From Prochlorococcus sp. AG-402-K22 (lineage in GTDB: Bacteria; Cyanobacteriota; Cyanobacteriia; PCC-6307; Cyanobiaceae), in the NCBI GenBank assembly GCA_003216755.1, contig QCIJ01000004.1:1-64000 (forward strand): DNA of 64,000 nt, read 5' to 3'. Under the pieces are notes generated by a model. That model saw only the letters and a program-made list of their open reading frames with translations. It did not search any database and was not told the origin of the DNA. The translations under genes were made by a program, and so were the position numbers. Within the stretch, counting starts at the first letter, position 1; the number at the start of each line of letters is the position of its first letter. Of the stretch, positions 9,855 through 19,576 are shown one piece after another.

Positions 9855-10754
9855 ATGAGAGACAATAATCTAATCAAGAAAGAAAAAATCCTAAGACTTC
9901 CCTCTTGGATTAAATTTCCTATTAGTAAAGCTTCAGAATTCGAAAAAATACAAACACTAATCAAAAAATCAAATATTCATACTATTTGTGAAGAAGCAAG
10001 ATGTCCAAATAGAGCAGAATGTTATGCATCAGGAACAGCCACTTTCTTACTGGGTGGATCGATATGTTCTCGTTCATGTGCTTTTTGTCAGGTAAATAAA
10101 GGTAGACCTAGTTCTATCAATATTGATGAATGTACTCAAGTCGCTGAAGCAGTGAAAGTACTAAATTTGAAATATGTTGTTTTGACATCTGTAGCTAGAG
10201 ACGATCTCCCTGATCATGGTGCAAATTTATTTATATCTACAATTGATGAGATTAGAAAAATTGATTCAACAATAAAAATAGAGGTTTTAACTCCTGATTT
10301 ATGGGGTGGAGGCAAGAATTTTGATGAAACTAATAACCTTCAGACTGAGAGATTGAAGATGATTTTAGAAAAAGATCCAATATGCTTTAATCATAATCTT
10401 GAAACTGTTGAAAGACTGCAAAAAGAAGTTAGGAGAGGTGCAAATTATAAAAAATCTCTTAGTTTACTAAAAAAGTCAAAAGATATTGCTCCTCATATTC
10501 AAACTAAATCAGGCATTATGTTAGGTCTTGGGGAAACATTGGATGAAATAAAAAATACAATTTCTGATCTTAAAAAAATAGATTGTGATCAAATTACAAT
10601 CGGCCAATATTTAAGGCCCTCATTCAATCATTTGGCAGTTAAGAAATATTGGGATCCATCAGAGTTTGAATATTTATATCGCTTCTCTAAGGAATTAGGA
10701 TTCAAGAAAGTATCTTCTGGCCCCTTAGTTAGAAGTAGTTATCATGCGGGTTAA
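9855..10754 (+). CDS. lipA: Lipoyl synthase
   Basis: This radical SAM enzyme inserts two sulfurs into octanoyl groups on lipoate-dependent proteins. Both iron-sulfur sites are visible: the auxiliary cluster C-x4-C-x5-C (CEEARCPNRAEC, about residues 44-55) and the radical SAM CSRSCAFC near residue 70. The C-terminal RSSY serine motif is also present (LVRSSYHAG end). It follows recR by 3 bases. Its TAA stop shares TTAA (10751-10754) with the stop of the convergent unknown gene. Confidence 0.93.
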   Translation: MRDNNLIKKEKILRLPSWIKFPISKASEFEKIQTLIKKSNIHTICEEARCPNRAECYASGTATFLLGGSICSRSCAFCQVNKGRPSSINIDECTQVAEAVKVLNLKYVVLTSVARDDLPDHGANLFISTIDEIRKIDSTIKIEVLTPDLWGGGKNFDETNNLQTERLKMILEKDPICFNHNLETVERLQKEVRRGANYKKSLSLLKKSKDIAPHIQTKSGIMLGLGETLDEIKNTISDLKKIDCDQITIGQYLRPSFNHLAVKKYWDPSEFEYLYRFSKELGFKKVSSGPLVRSSYHAG

Positions 10755-11251
10755 CTTTCTTCAATTAAAGAAAGTTTCTTTTCAAGTTTTTTCAATATGG
10801 AAATACATTCCCCGTTCATAAGTGTACCTGCACCTCCCCAGACCAATCTTAATAAAAGATCTACCGGGCTAGAACCAACTTCTTTCACAATTTTAAAGCC
10901 TATTAACTTAAAGTATCTTACAAGTTTTTTACTATAACCTTCACTATCAAAAATCGCTAAAAGCCTTACTTTGCTGCTTGATTTTTTTTCAATTGCCCAA
11001 GCCATAGTTGTTGACCATATTAATTCTGAAACAAAAGCGGGAGCTTTAGAAAGGATTCTTAATGTATCAAGCTGAATACCTTGTTTATTTAAATAAGTCC
11101 AACCTTTCATTTCGGCCCAAATCTTAATGATGTTATCTTTCTGTTCTGCTACAACGATTCTAAAGAAACATAATCCTAGAGTTTCTCTAACTTGAATTTT
11201 AATTAATAATCCAATGGTACCTGCTAATTTTTCTAATTCTTCAACTTTCAT
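10751..11251 (-). CDS. Conserved unknown protein, possibly GNAT-like
   Basis: The product is 166 residues, soluble, and without signal peptide or membrane segments. The middle (about residues 65-135) contains a stretch on the pattern RLLAIFDSEGYSKKLVRYF, which loosely resembles an acetyltransferase core, followed by a Gly-rich WGGAGTLM segment. I believe similar proteins occur across cyanobacteria and plant plastids, but this is recollection and no function can be assigned. It is the last gene of the run that begins at lysA, 11 bases after trhO. Confidence 0.7.
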   Translation of the reverse strand: MKVEELEKLAGTIGLLIKIQVRETLGLCFFRIVVAEQKDNIIKIWAEMKGWTYLNKQGIQLDTLRILSKAPAFVSELIWSTTMAWAIEKKSSSKVRLLAIFDSEGYSKKLVRYFKLIGFKIVKEVGSSPVDLLLRLVWGGAGTLMNGECISILKKLEKKLSLIEES

Positions 11252-11262
11252 GATTTTGAAAA

Positions 11263-12195
11263 TTAATCCTTATAGATTTTATGATTTTCCACATTTAATC
11301 TATCGATCTGTTTTTGTCTTTCTTCAAACCTTTTTCTATCATCATCACTGAACTGATCTATGCAGAAATGACATTGGATTCCCTTTCTATATTCTTTTCT
11401 TACTTGATCTTGAATTGAAACTGGCATTCCACATGCATGACAAATCGAGTAGGAGCCTTTTTCTAATTCTTGATCTAAAGCAACTCTTTTATCAAAAACA
11501 TAACATTCACCTTTAAATAAGTTTTCTTCTTTTGATATATCATCAAGGTATTGAAGGATACCACCTTGTAGATGATAAATATTTTTATAACCTTTCTTTT
11601 TCAGCAAACTAGTAGCTTTTTCACATCTGATACCTCCGGTACAAAACATTGCTATATTTGTAGATTGTTTATTTTCTAAATGACTATCTAAATGATCATC
11701 TACCCATCTAGGGAATTCGCTAAAGTTTCTCGTATTTGGGTTTATAGAATTCTGAAATGTTCCTATAGAAACCTCATAATGATTTCTAGTATCAATGACT
11801 ATTGTATTTTTATTTTTAATTAACTTATTCCAATCAGCTGAGTCAATATAAGTCCCATTATCTTGTGAAGGCTTTATCCCATTAACTCCCATGGTAACTA
11901 TTTCTTTCTTGATTTTTATTTTTAATTTTTTGAAGACTTTCTTTTTTGAAAAGTTTACTTTCATATTCAAATTTCTATTATCTGTATATTTGTTAAGTAA
12001 ATTGATAACGGTATTAATTAAATTTTTCTCAGCACAAATAGTTCCATTAATACCCTCACTTGCAAAAATTAATAAACCTGAAATATCGCTTTCATTTGCG
12101 ATTTCTAATAATTTATTTTTGAGATCAAGAATTAAGTTTTCTTGAAATGGGAAGAAAGAATAAAGAGAAACTATTTTATAATTTTTGCCTTTCAT
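11263..12195 (-). CDS. trhO: tRNA uridine-34 hydroxylase TrhO (rhodanese-like, YceA family)
   Basis: This 310-residue protein has the UPF0176/YceA architecture: an N-terminal acylphosphatase-like domain (about residues 1-95), a rhodanese domain with the active-site loop CTGGIRC near residues 185-191, and a C-terminal Cys-rich segment (CHACGMP ... CHFC). Family members hydroxylate uridine 34 of certain tRNAs using prephenate, an early step toward the wobble 5-oxyacetyl or methoxy modification. The start overlaps the bioB stop by 4 bases, which implies coupled translation. Confidence 0.87.
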   Translation of the reverse strand: MKGKNYKIVSLYSFFPFQENLILDLKNKLLEIANESDISGLLIFASEGINGTICAEKNLINTVINLLNKYTDNRNLNMKVNFSKKKVFKKLKIKIKKEIVTMGVNGIKPSQDNGTYIDSADWNKLIKNKNTIVIDTRNHYEVSIGTFQNSINPNTRNFSEFPRWVDDHLDSHLENKQSTNIAMFCTGGIRCEKATSLLKKKGYKNIYHLQGGILQYLDDISKEENLFKGECYVFDKRVALDQELEKGSYSICHACGMPVSIQDQVRKEYRKGIQCHFCIDQFSDDDRKRFEERQKQIDRLNVENHKIYKD

Positions 12196-13199
12196 AAAGA
12201 AGATAATGTTTTTTCACAAGTTTCAAAATCTTTGTTGAATGATACTCCCACCTCTTTTAGAAGTTTTCTGTCTGATTGAAAAGATGGATTTGAAGTTGTG
12301 AGTAACTCATCTCCATAAAAAATTGAATTTGCCCCACATTGAAAACATATAATTTGGGCTTCTTTTGAAAGCTTTTCTCGCCCTGCACTTAATCTTATTT
12401 TACTTTTAGGCATAAGAATTCTGGCTGTAGCTATCATCCTTATCATTTCAATAGAATCAATTTCTTGATTATCTTCTAAACCAGTACCTTCAATAGCTAC
12501 TAATGAATTTATAGGAACACTTTCAGGATGAGGATTCATGTTTGAAAGAACTTCCAAAAGAGATGCTCTATCGCCATTAGTTTCGCCCAAACCTATTATC
12601 CCTCCACAGCAAACATTTATTCCTGCATCTCTTACTCTTTTAATAGTATCTAGTCTGTCTTGATAAGTTCTAGTGGTAATAATATTTTTATAATGCTCAG
12701 GACTAGTATCAAGATTGTGGTTATACGCGGTCAAACCCGCATCAGCCAGTCTGGAAGCTTGTTCTTCTGTAAGCATCCCAGCAGTAACGCATGCTTCCAT
12801 CCCTAAATCTCTTACACCGCTAACCATTTCTAACATTGCATTAAAAGATTTCCCATCTCTAATTTCTCTCCATGCCCAACCCATACAAAACCTATCTGCA
12901 CCCTCATTTTTTGCTAATTGAGCTCTTGCTAAAACTTGTTCAACTTGAAATTGTGGATGACTTTTTATTTGGCTAGTGCTGTAGATTGATTGGCTGCAAT
13001 ACGAACAATTTTCCTCACAACCGCCTGTCTTTACGCTGAACAATGATGCTAATTGAATATTGTATTTGTTAAATTTTCTGTGAACAATTTGCGATTTCCA
13101 CATTAAATCAATCAGAGGCTTATTAAGTATTTCCAATATCTCCTTTCTGTCCCAATCGAATCTAATTTCTGTATAAAGATGATTACTCGACTTAGTCAT
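12192..13199 (-). CDS. bioB: Biotin synthase
   Basis: This radical SAM enzyme converts dethiobiotin to biotin. The 335-residue product shows the SAM cluster motif [11 protein letters not shown] near residues 59-69, the downstream conserved cysteine and [11 protein letters not shown] region, YNHNLDT, and GGIIGLGET, all typical of BioB. It is placed between uppS (6-base gap) and trhO (4-base overlap). No other biotin genes are nearby, which fits the scattered bio genes of cyanobacteria. Confidence 0.93.
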   Translation of the reverse strand: MTKSSNHLYTEIRFDWDRKEILEILNKPLIDLMWKSQIVHRKFNKYNIQLASLFSVKTGGCEENCSYCSQSIYSTSQIKSHPQFQVEQVLARAQLAKNEGADRFCMGWAWREIRDGKSFNAMLEMVSGVRDLGMEACVTAGMLTEEQASRLADAGLTAYNHNLDTSPEHYKNIITTRTYQDRLDTIKRVRDAGINVCCGGIIGLGETNGDRASLLEVLSNMNPHPESVPINSLVAIEGTGLEDNQEIDSIEMIRMIATARILMPKSKIRLSAGREKLSKEAQIICFQCGANSIFYGDELLTTSNPSFQSDRKLLKEVGVSFNKDFETCEKTLSSL

Positions 13200-13205
13200 T
13201 TTTTG

Positions 13206-14009
13206 TTAAGAAGAATATTGAGAATCTTCAAAAGATTCATTTGGTAATGATTCTATACCGCCGAAACGTCTATTCCTTGATTGGTAATCAATTATTGCTT
13301 TTAGAAATTCAAACTCATTAAAATCTGGCCATAGTACGTCAGATATATAAATTTCTGAATAAGCTAATTGCCATAAAAGAAAGTTACTTATCCTTTTTTC
13401 TCCACTAGTTCTTATTAGTAATTCAGGATCCTTAATTCCTCGAGTTAATAGTTCTGAATTAAATAGTTCTTCATTAACTTCACTTGGTTTTATTTCCCCA
13501 GAAGAAGATTTTATTGCTAATTCTTTTGCAACTTTTACTATTTCTTGCCTACCTCCGTAATTCGCACAAATATTTAATAAAAAGGAATTATTGTTTTTAG
13601 TTAGAGATTCCGAATTATAGATTAATTGTTTTAGATCCTTTGGGAAAGGAGATAAATCTCCGATGAATTTTATTTTAATTAATTCTTGATGGATCTCTTC
13701 GATTTCGTTTCTCAAGACTTCTCTAAAAAGATTTATAAGGAAATCAACCTCTTTTGTTGGCCTTGTCCAATTTTCAGTTGAAAAAGCATAAACAGTAAGT
13801 ACCTTACAACCTAAATTTTTTGATGCTTTAAGAATTTCTTTTAATACGCTGACTCCCTTGTTATGACCAAATGATCGAGGTAAGCCTTTTTTTGTTGCCC
13901 ATCGCCCATTCCCATCCATAATTATTGCGACATGTTCTGGCACTTTTTGCATATCTATTCTTTTGGATAATTCAGTATTTTTCCTGTAAATTATTTTCCC
14001 AAAACTCAT
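13206..14009 (-). CDS. uppS: Undecaprenyl diphosphate synthase (cis-prenyltransferase)
   Basis: The enzyme condenses isopentenyl diphosphate onto farnesyl diphosphate to make the lipid carrier for peptidoglycan and other envelope polymers. Motifs include IIMDGNGRWA near residue 30 (catalytic Asp), VYAFSTENW near 75, the RTSGEKRISNFLLWQ region near 200, and ELxF-type residues near FNEFEFLKAI. The 267 residues include a roughly 20-residue N-terminal extension relative to the E. coli enzyme. It sits 3 bases after cdaA, a linkage also seen loosely in other bacteria where c-di-AMP affects the cell envelope. Confidence 0.92.
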   Translation of the reverse strand: MSFGKIIYRKNTELSKRIDMQKVPEHVAIIMDGNGRWATKKGLPRSFGHNKGVSVLKEILKASKNLGCKVLTVYAFSTENWTRPTKEVDFLINLFREVLRNEIEEIHQELIKIKFIGDLSPFPKDLKQLIYNSESLTKNNNSFLLNICANYGGRQEIVKVAKELAIKSSSGEIKPSEVNEELFNSELLTRGIKDPELLIRTSGEKRISNFLLWQLAYSEIYISDVLWPDFNEFEFLKAIIDYQSRNRRFGGIESLPNESFEDSQYSS

Positions 14010-14012
14010 ATG

Positions 14013-14921
14013 TTATTCCTTTATATTAGTGAAGCTTTCTGATTTAATTGACTCTTTTTCATTGATATCACTGATAATTTTATCATTAGGGGTTGTCTTT
14101 TGGGATAAGCTATTTTTACTTAAAGTTGATTTACTATTACCCAAAGAGTTTTGATTCCCGATTAAATTTTCAAGGAGTTCTTGTAAGCGGCTGCTGGTAA
14201 TTGGCCTCTCAAGTTTCCCTTGGTTTGCTAATGATAACGTACCTGTTTCTTCAGAAACAACTATACAAATACATCTGTCAAATCTTTCTGTAATTCCTAA
14301 TGCAGCTAAGTGTCTTGTGCCATATCTACTAATTCCTTGCCTAGAGAGAGGAAGTATTACCCCAGCAGATATTATTTTATTACCTTTAACAAGAACTGCT
14401 CCATCATGTAATGGTGTATCTGTTGCAAAAAGATTTATTAAAAGGTCAGTAGATAATTGAGCTTCAATATTTGTCCCTGAATATAAAAAATCTTCAGGCC
14501 TTAAATCACTACCTAAATCTACTACGATTAGAGCTCCTCTTCTATTTTTGGAGAGTTTACCAGCAGCATCAACTAACTGAGTAATAGTAGTAGATGTTGC
14601 TCTAAATTCTTTTGGAGGATTTCCTAGTAATACTGCTAGCCTTCCGGTGCCTAATAATTCCATTAATCTTCTTAACTCTCCTTGCCAAAGTATTGCTAAG
14701 GAAAGAGAGCAAGCGAGTACTACAGCATCGATTAATTTTGATGTTAATGGGAGGTAAGCATATCTTTGTATAAACCATGCTGATGAAACTAAAAATAAAT
14801 ATCCTCTTAAAAGCCATAGTGTCCTCTGTTCTTTAACTCTAGAAAATAATAAAAGTCCAAAACCAACTGCAAATAAGACATCCAATAAAAGCTTTAAATT
14901 TATAAACCCCCAGAAATTCAC
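14013..14921 (-). CDS. cdaA: Membrane diadenylate cyclase (CdaA type)
   Basis: This protein makes cyclic di-AMP from two ATP. It has three predicted membrane helices in residues 6-85, then a DisA_N cyclase domain (about 95-240) with the DGA motif at residues 173-175 and a GTRHLAALG segment at 201-209. The family motif is usually RHRAA, so leucine replaces the second arginine at residue 205. A low-complexity polar tail (about 255-302, rich in Ser, Asn and Lys) follows. It is the second gene of the lysA-cdaA-uppS-bioB-trhO run, 28 bases after lysA and 3 bases before uppS. Confidence 0.9.
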   Translation of the reverse strand: MNFWGFINLKLLLDVLFAVGFGLLLFSRVKEQRTLWLLRGYLFLVSSAWFIQRYAYLPLTSKLIDAVVLACSLSLAILWQGELRRLMELLGTGRLAVLLGNPPKEFRATSTTITQLVDAAGKLSKNRRGALIVVDLGSDLRPEDFLYSGTNIEAQLSTDLLINLFATDTPLHDGAVLVKGNKIISAGVILPLSRQGISRYGTRHLAALGITERFDRCICIVVSEETGTLSLANQGKLERPITSSRLQELLENLIGNQNSLGNSKSTLSKNSLSQKTTPNDKIISDINEKESIKSESFTNIKE

Positions 14922-14949
14922 ATTAAAAACAAAATTAATCTAAATGTAA

Positions 14950-16323
14950 CTAATATTGTTTAAGAAAGCGATCAGGCAAGACATCATATTTTAGAAGATC
15001 TAAAGGACTTTCTCTTTTTTGAATAATCTCTGCTTCACCATCACAAACTAAAAGAGTAGCTGGTCTTGGTATTCTATTATAATTTGAACTCATAGAGCTA
15101 TTGTATGCACCAGTACCAAATACACATATTAGATCTCCAGTTTTGCAATTTGCTAGTTCTATCTCTTTAAACAATACGTCTCCTGATTCGCAGTGCTTGC
15201 CAGCGATAGTAAATTTATTTTTGGAATTTATATTAAAAGGATTTCTAACCAAACATGCAGAATAACTTGATTGATAAGTTATTGGTCTTGGATTATCACT
15301 CATCCCACCGTCCACAGATAAATATGTTCTGATCCCGGGAATTTTTTTAAAGGCCCCGATTTTGTAAATTGTTATTCCTGCAGTAGATACAATAGATCTT
15401 CCTGGCTCACACATCAATGTAGGTAAATCTAAATTATGTTTATTGCAAGCTTTTAGAACAGAGGTGGAAATTGTTCTTACCCACTCATCGATTGAAGGAG
15501 GGTCGTCATCTTCTCTATATTTAATACCCAAACCTCCTCCTACATTTAGTTTTTTTATGTAATGTCCATATTTTTTAGCGTCTAAAATAACACTAACCAT
15601 TATTTCACCCAGATCCTTATGAGGGTCTAGTTCAAAAATCTGGGAACCGATATGAGCATGCAATCCATTTAATTTAAGATGTTTGGTATTACAAATTCTT
15701 TGAAATAATGTATTTAAATATTCAATTCCGAAGCCAAATTTGCTATCAAATGATCCTGTCCTTATATATTCATGTGTGTGGCATTCTATTCCAGGAGTAA
15801 AGCGAATCATTATCTCTAAGTCACGATTAAATGAATTTGAGATTTCTTCCAATCTTTCTAAATCATAATCGTTATCTACGATTACATTAATATTATTTCT
15901 AACTGCAAACTCTATTTCTTTGTCTGATTTGTTATTTCCATGAAAAACAATTTTCTCATTTGGCACCCCACCTTTGAGTGCAGTTAATAGTTCTCCTTCT
16001 GAAACCGCATCAAGTCCTAATCCTTCTGAGGAAACGAGGTTGCTCATAAAGATAGAACTATTTGCTTTAGAAGCATATATCGGTAGTGATTTTCCAGGGT
16101 AATATTTCTCCAATGCTTTTTTATAAGCTCTACAAGATTTTCTTAAAGTAATTTCATCCAAAATGTAAAGAGGAGAATCATATTTTTTAACTAATTCTTC
16201 AATTGAGCATCCACCAATTGATAATTTCCCATCACTTCCAATGGAGGTAGTAATAGGGACGATGTTTTTGTTTGGACTGTCGACATCAATCTCTAGTTTT
16301 AAGAAGGATTTTTTTTCTTCCAT
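14950..16323 (-). CDS. lysA: Diaminopimelate decarboxylase
   Basis: This PLP enzyme catalyses the last step of lysine synthesis, decarboxylation of meso-diaminopimelate. The 457-residue protein has an alanine-racemase-like barrel with the PLP lysine in YASKANS near residue 83, HIGSQI near 221, the glycine loop NVGGGLG near 262, CEPGRS near 305 and the C-terminal CESGD and GAYN motifs. About 35 extra residues at the N-terminus are common in cyanobacterial LysA. It heads the minus-strand run and is divergent from rimI over 89 bases. Confidence 0.93.
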   Translation of the reverse strand: MEEKKSFLKLEIDVDSPNKNIVPITTSIGSDGKLSIGGCSIEELVKKYDSPLYILDEITLRKSCRAYKKALEKYYPGKSLPIYASKANSSIFMSNLVSSEGLGLDAVSEGELLTALKGGVPNEKIVFHGNNKSDKEIEFAVRNNINVIVDNDYDLERLEEISNSFNRDLEIMIRFTPGIECHTHEYIRTGSFDSKFGFGIEYLNTLFQRICNTKHLKLNGLHAHIGSQIFELDPHKDLGEIMVSVILDAKKYGHYIKKLNVGGGLGIKYREDDDPPSIDEWVRTISTSVLKACNKHNLDLPTLMCEPGRSIVSTAGITIYKIGAFKKIPGIRTYLSVDGGMSDNPRPITYQSSYSACLVRNPFNINSKNKFTIAGKHCESGDVLFKEIELANCKTGDLICVFGTGAYNSSMSSNYNRIPRPATLLVCDGEAEIIQKRESPLDLLKYDVLPDRFLKQY

Positions 16324-16412
16324 GTGAATATCTTAAATAGATTAATTCTTAATTTGTCATATTTTATAATGACTTTAATTTCAAATTTTTTTAAATATTT
16401 ATCTACTATAAA

Positions 16413-16853
16413 ATGATATCCATTAAACCTATTAATGTGAAAGATATTGATTTATGTTATGAATTAGATTCAAATACTATTTCGTTATGGAGCAAAAAGC
16501 ATTGGAATAACGAATTTAAAAAAGAGGGTATAAAAGTCTTTGGGATATTACTTTCAAATTATTTAATAGGGATATGTGTTTTTCATATGGTTCTTGATGA
16601 AGCTCAAATAAATTTTTTTGCAATAAACAATAAATACAGGAAAAAAGGTTTTGGAACTTACCTTATGAGCTATGTAATAAATGAATGTAAAAAATTAAAT
16701 ATAAATAAATTATTCTTAGAAGTCTCTCATACAAATTCTACAGCTGAGAAATTTTATAATAGCTTTGAATTTTCTACTGTAGGAATAAGAAGAAACTATT
16801 ATAAGGACGGTTCAGATGCTCTCTTAAAAGAAAAAAAATTAACAACTAAATAA
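16413..16853 (+). CDS. rimI: GNAT N-acetyltransferase, RimI-like
   Basis: RimI-type enzymes acetylate the N-terminus of ribosomal protein bS18 and possibly other proteins. The 146-residue GNAT domain shows the acetyl-CoA loop RKKGFGTYL near residues 76-84, the downstream EVSHTNSTAEKFY segment and the FSTVGIRRNYY end typical of RimI. The start ATG at 16413 gives the usual length. It is monocistronic in appearance, divergent from lysA and separated by 179 bases from clpC. Because the family is broad, another peptide N-acetyltransferase role is possible. Confidence 0.8.
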   Translation: MISIKPINVKDIDLCYELDSNTISLWSKKHWNNEFKKEGIKVFGILLSNYLIGICVFHMVLDEAQINFFAINNKYRKKGFGTYLMSYVINECKKLNINKLFLEVSHTNSTAEKFYNSFEFSTVGIRRNYYKDGSDALLKEKKLTTK

Positions 16854-17032
16854 TTTAAATATTTAATTGTTCGGATAACCAGAATGCATGAAATTACTGT
16901 AATTTATTGCTATATCACTAAAAAAGTTAAATTCAATTCAATAAAATATACTTTTGGGTATTCACAAAAGCTCATTCTGAACACAAAATTAACATATTAC
17001 TGGTAGGTTATTAATAGAAATTTAGTCTTCTA

Positions 17033-19561
17033 ATGTTTGAAAGATTTACAGAAAAGGCAATAAAAGTCATTATGCTTGCTCAAGAGGAAGCTAGAAGACT
17101 TGGTCATAATTTCGTTGGAACAGAACAAATTCTATTAGGTTTAATTGGAGAAGGTACAGGGGTTGCAGCAAAGGTTCTTAAATCACTAGGAGTTAATTTA
17201 AAAGATTCAAGAATAGAGGTAGAAAAGATAATTGGTAGAGGTTCAGGTTTTGTAGCAGTAGAGATACCTTTTACCCCTAGGGCTAAAAGAGTTTTAGAGT
17301 TATCATTAGAAGAGGCTCGTCAATTAGGTCACAATTACATAGGTACTGAGCACTTATTATTAGGTTTAATACGAGAAGGAGAAGGTGTTGCGGCAAGAGT
17401 TCTTGAAAATCTTAGTATTGACCTTACCAAGGTAAGAACACAAGTTATAAGGATGCTAGGTGAAACCGCTGAAGTTGGCAGTGGAGCAAATCCTACTAAA
17501 AGTAATTTAAAAACTGCTACTCTCGATGAATTTGGAACAAATTTAACAAAACTAGCTAGTGAATCAAAACTAGATCCAGTTGTTGGCCGTTATTCAGAAA
17601 TAGATCGCGTAGTTCAAATATTAGGCAGAAGGACAAAAAATAATCCGGTTCTTATTGGAGAACCTGGCGTAGGAAAAACAGCTATAGCAGAGGGTTTAGC
17701 TCAAAGAATACAGATTGGAGATATTCCCGATATACTGGAAGATAAAAGAGTTTTAACTCTTGATATAGGACTTTTAGTCGCTGGAACAAAATATAGAGGA
17801 GAATTTGAAGAAAGATTAAAAAAGATAATGGAAGAAATCAAATCTGCAGGCAACGTTATTCTCGTCATAGACGAAGTGCATACTTTAATTGGTGCTGGAG
17901 CTGCAGAAGGTGCTATAGACGCTGCAAATATCCTTAAACCAGCTTTAGCTAGAGGTGAACTCCAATGTATTGGAGCAACAACTCTCGATGAATATAGAAA
18001 ACATATTGAGAGAGATGCTGCTCTGGAAAGAAGATTCCAACCCGTCATGGTTGGGGAACCATCTATTGAAGATACAATCGAAATCTTAAAAGGTCTTCGA
18101 GAGCGTTATGAGCAACATCATCGCCTAAAAATCACTGATGATGCTCTAGAGGCTGCAGCTCATCTAGGTGACCGCTACATATCTGATAGGTTTTTGCCCG
18201 ATAAGGCTATAGATCTTATAGATGAGGCAGGCAGTAGAGTTCGTTTGATAAACTCAAAACTTCCACCTGAAGCTAAACAAATAGATAAAGAATTAAGACA
18301 AATTCAAAAACAAAAAGAAGAGTCTGTGAGGGACCAAAACTTCGATCAAGCTGGTCAGTTAAGAGAAAAAGAGATTGAATTGTCTGCAAAAATCAAAGAG
18401 GTTCTTGAAAATAAAAAAGAATCCACAGCTGAAGATGAATCTATTAACGATACAAACTTGTTAAATAATGATTCAAAACTTATACAAAACCCTATGGTTA
18501 GTGAAGAAGATGTAGCTCACATTGTTGCTTCTTGGACAGGTGTACCAGTACAAAAATTAACTGAAACAGAATCAGTCAAACTCCTCAATATGGAAGAAAC
18601 TCTTCACCAAAGGCTAATAGGACAAGATGAAGCTGTAAAAGCTGTCTCTAGAGCCATAAGAAGAGCAAGAGTCGGTTTAAAAAATCCTAATAGACCAATT
18701 GCTAGTTTTATATTTTCAGGCCCTACTGGTGTAGGCAAAACTGAATTGACTAAATCATTAGCCTCCTATTTCTTTGGGAGCGAAGAAGCAATGATCAGAT
18801 TAGATATGTCAGAATTTATGGAAAGGCACACAGTTAGTAAACTTATAGGTTCACCTCCAGGATATGTTGGATTTAATGAGGGTGGTCAACTAACTGAGGC
18901 GGTTAGAAGAAGACCTTATACTGTTGTATTATTCGACGAAGTAGAAAAAGCTCATCCAGATGTATTTAATTTACTATTACAACTTCTTGAGGACGGTAGA
19001 TTAACAGACTCCAAGGGTAGAACTGTAGATTTTAAAAATACTCTACTAATAATGACTTCTAATATTGGTTCAAAAGTGATCGAGAAAGGAGGTGGTGGTT
19101 TAGGATTTGAGTTTTCCGGTGATTCTGTTGAAGATAGTCAATACAACAGAATTAAATCATTAGTTAATGAAGAACTAAAGCAATACTTTAGACCTGAATT
19201 TTTGAATAGACTTGATGAAATTATTGTATTTAGGCAACTATCAAAAAATGAGGTTAAAGAAATTGCTGAAATAATGTTGCAAGAGGTTTTTGTAAGATTA
19301 CAAGATAAAGGGATTAAATTAGATGTAACAGATGCTTTCAAAGAAAGACTTGTTGAAGAAGGCTATAATCCTTCTTATGGAGCAAGACCTTTAAGAAGAG
19401 CTGTTATGCGTTTATTAGAGGACAGTTTGGCTGAAGAAGTTCTTTCGGGAAGAATAAAAGATGGTGATAAGGCTTTAGTTGATATAGATGATAATAAAAA
19501 AGTTACAATTAATATTTCTTCTGAAGGATCTCCTCAAGAGTTAGCGAGTGCTAATGTCTAA
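17033..19561 (+). CDS. clpC: ClpC, AAA+ unfoldase of the Clp protease
   Basis: This 842-residue ATPase unfolds substrates for ClpP-type peptidases and, in cyanobacteria and plastids, is an essential housekeeping chaperone. It has two N-domain repeats (about residues 3-145), a first AAA+ module with Walker [10 protein letters not shown] near 208, a UVR-like middle region near 425-460, and a second AAA+ module with Walker [10 protein letters not shown] near 562. The end carries the C-terminal ClpB-type domain with YGARPLRRA. The 179-base upstream gap probably holds its promoter, but I cannot place it reliably. The next gene starts 15 bases downstream. Confidence 0.95.
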   Translation: MFERFTEKAIKVIMLAQEEARRLGHNFVGTEQILLGLIGEGTGVAAKVLKSLGVNLKDSRIEVEKIIGRGSGFVAVEIPFTPRAKRVLELSLEEARQLGHNYIGTEHLLLGLIREGEGVAARVLENLSIDLTKVRTQVIRMLGETAEVGSGANPTKSNLKTATLDEFGTNLTKLASESKLDPVVGRYSEIDRVVQILGRRTKNNPVLIGEPGVGKTAIAEGLAQRIQIGDIPDILEDKRVLTLDIGLLVAGTKYRGEFEERLKKIMEEIKSAGNVILVIDEVHTLIGAGAAEGAIDAANILKPALARGELQCIGATTLDEYRKHIERDAALERRFQPVMVGEPSIEDTIEILKGLRERYEQHHRLKITDDALEAAAHLGDRYISDRFLPDKAIDLIDEAGSRVRLINSKLPPEAKQIDKELRQIQKQKEESVRDQNFDQAGQLREKEIELSAKIKEVLENKKESTAEDESINDTNLLNNDSKLIQNPMVSEEDVAHIVASWTGVPVQKLTETESVKLLNMEETLHQRLIGQDEAVKAVSRAIRRARVGLKNPNRPIASFIFSGPTGVGKTELTKSLASYFFGSEEAMIRLDMSEFMERHTVSKLIGSPPGYVGFNEGGQLTEAVRRRPYTVVLFDEVEKAHPDVFNLLLQLLEDGRLTDSKGRTVDFKNTLLIMTSNIGSKVIEKGGGGLGFEFSGDSVEDSQYNRIKSLVNEELKQYFRPEFLNRLDEIIVFRQLSKNEVKEIAEIMLQEVFVRLQDKGIKLDVTDAFKERLVEEGYNPSYGARPLRRAVMRLLEDSLAEEVLSGRIKDGDKALVDIDDNKKVTINISSEGSPQELASANV

Positions 19562-19576
19562 TTATTCAAAGTAGAT

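Noticed and set aside
16884..17006. 40-codon open frame in the rimI-clpC gap
   Set aside because: No recognisable sequence, no ribosome site, ordinary AT-rich spacer composition, and it ends 26 bases before clpC. Likely chance.
17701..18048. 115-codon antisense frame inside clpC
   Set aside because: It lies wholly opposite the conserved first AAA+ module, and its sequence follows from the codon pattern of clpC.
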